From assembly GCA_024276775.1 (NCBI GenBank), contig JAJRWO010000029.1, forward strand, positions 1-5,774: DNA of 5,774 bases, in the 5' to 3' direction. A program made the translations under genes and the position numbers. The notes under the pieces are model-generated. The model was not told the DNA's origin and searched no databases. It saw only the letters and a program-made list of their open reading frames with translations. Source of the stretch: Gammaproteobacteria bacterium (lineage in GTDB: Bacteria; Pseudomonadota; Gammaproteobacteria; Tenderiales; Tenderiaceae). This document shows positions 5,385 to 5,774 of the stretch, in pieces (within the stretch, counting starts at the first letter, position 1; every line of letters starts with the position of its first letter).

Positions 5385-5463
5385 CGGACAAACGTTCCAA
5401 TACAGTGGGAGGTTATGTTGTCGCGGTACTGACAAATGGCATGTTAGAAACACAGAGGTCGCA
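5385..5463 (+). repeat. 79-bp long-range inverted repeat, right arm
   Basis: This arm matches the reverse complement of 661-739 at about 85 percent without gaps. As in the left arm, GGAGG precedes an ATG whose frame ends almost at once. Its right end flows into a perfect palindrome at 5449-5477. Together the arms bracket the whole SNF2-SWIM operon and the MITE-like element, about 4.8 kb end to end. Confidence 0.85.
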
Positions 5464-5477
5464 GAGACCTCTGTGTT
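5449..5477. repeat. Perfect 12-bp hairpin at the edge of the 79-bp repeat
   Basis: AACACAGAGGTC (5449-5460) and GACCTCTGTGTT (5466-5477) form a perfect 12-bp stem with the loop GCAGA. No T-run follows on either strand, so terminator function is doubtful. Half of it lies in the 79-bp repeat. In the left arm the same edge forms a shorter stem with the truncated transposase sequence (agaggt 653-658 with acctct 665-670). Confidence 0.75.
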
Positions 5478-5549
5478 AAATGCTAGGTGATTTTTAAAAG
5501 CAGCCGCATTTTTTGCCTATAAATCAAGAGCTGAAGCTGATGAAGCCGT

Positions 5550-5580
5550 CCCTGTCATTCCGGCGTGTGGAATGACAGGG
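5550..5580. repeat. Perfect 12-bp hairpin downstream of the porin gene
   Basis: CCCTGTCATTCC (5550-5561) and GGAATGACAGGG (5569-5580) form a perfect stem with the loop GGCGTGT. It lies 16 bases past the stop of the minus-strand porin gene, where a terminator or 3'-end-stabilising REP would be expected. It lacks a T-tract on the minus strand (ACGGCTTC follows), so an intrinsic terminator is unlikely. The core GTCATTCCGGC resembles the sequence around 755-785. Confidence 0.75.
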
Positions 5581-5596
5581 GTAATTCAGTCTGTTT

Positions 5597-5774
5597 TCAA
5601 AATGCGGTATCAAACCCTAACAAGAAATATCCTTCTTTGGTGTCGTGGCCGATACCGTCGTTGGGGTTATTGTCTTTGTCTTGCAGATCTATATTAACTT
5701 CGATTACACCTTTGACATTGCGCATGAAATAGTACGATGCGGTGGCAGTAAAGGTATTGAGGTCAATGCCTTCG
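5597..5774 (-). CDS. Outer-membrane beta-barrel porin, C-terminal end (partial)
   Basis: The gene enters from the right edge and ends at TGA 5599-5597, giving the last 58 complete codons. The translation alternates polar and hydrophobic residues in strand-length blocks: TFTATASYYFMRNVKGVIEV, then a charged Asn/Asp-rich loop (DLQDKDNNPNDGIGHDTKEG), then a final strand YFLLGFDTAF ending in Phe. A C-terminal aromatic residue on the last amphipathic strand is the recognition signal for the outer-membrane BAM complex. The 'YYFMRNVKG' and 'LLGFDTAF' pattern resembles proteobacterial porins with a phosphate-selective-type barrel, but the family cannot be fixed from the end alone. There is no visible functional link to the SNF2-SWIM operon, although both lie on the minus strand and are separated by about 630 bp of repeats. 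Confidence 0.75.
   Translation of the reverse strand, partial: EGIDLNTFTATASYYFMRNVKGVIEVNIDLQDKDNNPNDGIGHDTKEGYFLLGFDTAF

Noticed and set aside
5385..5463. GGAGG followed by ATG as a real small gene start
   Set aside because: The frame stops within five codons here and within three in the left arm, so no peptide is conserved.
5014..5490. A 158-aa plus-strand frame
   Set aside because: It runs through the antitoxin-like stub in another frame, a REP palindrome and the 79-bp repeat, has no family resemblance and no convincing ribosome binding site.

Overview
The window looks like a piece of a repeat-rich proteobacterial chromosome. A gammaproteobacterium is most likely, judging from the style of the SNF2 and SWIM proteins, the Gram-negative outer-membrane beta-barrel ending in Phe, and the many short palindromic repeats. 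No rRNA, tRNA or CRISPR array is visible, and taxonomy cannot be fixed further by eye.

Layout: (1) positions 1-663 are an insertion-sequence graveyard. It holds an unassigned left flank, the last ~36 codons of an IS3-family transposase, and then an IS200/IS605-type Y1 transposase that is frameshifted near its start and has lost its catalytic C-terminus. (2) 661-1140 is non-coding but highly structured. It contains one arm of a 79-bp long-range inverted repeat, several hairpins, and a 283-bp MITE-like element with 13-bp terminal inverted repeats and an 8-bp target duplication. That element carries two inverted REP-like palindromes and a 9-codon antitoxin-like stub. (3) 1145-4968 is a two-gene operon on the minus strand: a full-length 896-aa SNF2-family ATPase followed 39 bp later by a SWIM zinc-finger protein with a lysine-rich tail. 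(4) 4969-5596 is non-coding. It holds a second antitoxin-like stub plus REP, the second arm of the 79-bp inverted repeat, and two perfect 12-bp-stem hairpins. (5) 5597-5774 is the C-terminal end of an outer-membrane porin on the minus strand.

The most notable observation is that the SWIM reading frame ends in a non-homologous 19-residue tail, while the -1 frame directly continues into a complete XRE-type helix-turn-helix domain. The switch point coincides with the canonical slippery heptamer A_AAA_AAC. The gene therefore encodes either a 309-aa SWIM protein plus a ~364-aa SWIM-HTH frameshift product, or a single SWIM-HTH protein broken by a one-base indel. With the SNF2 motor this gives a plausible DNA-remodelling module (ATPase motor, Zn-dependent SWIM domain, DNA-binding tail and HTH). 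Its biological role is not evident from the sequence. The operon sits between inverted 79-bp repeats and between direct antitoxin/REP repeats, which suggests a rearrangement-prone or formerly mobile segment.
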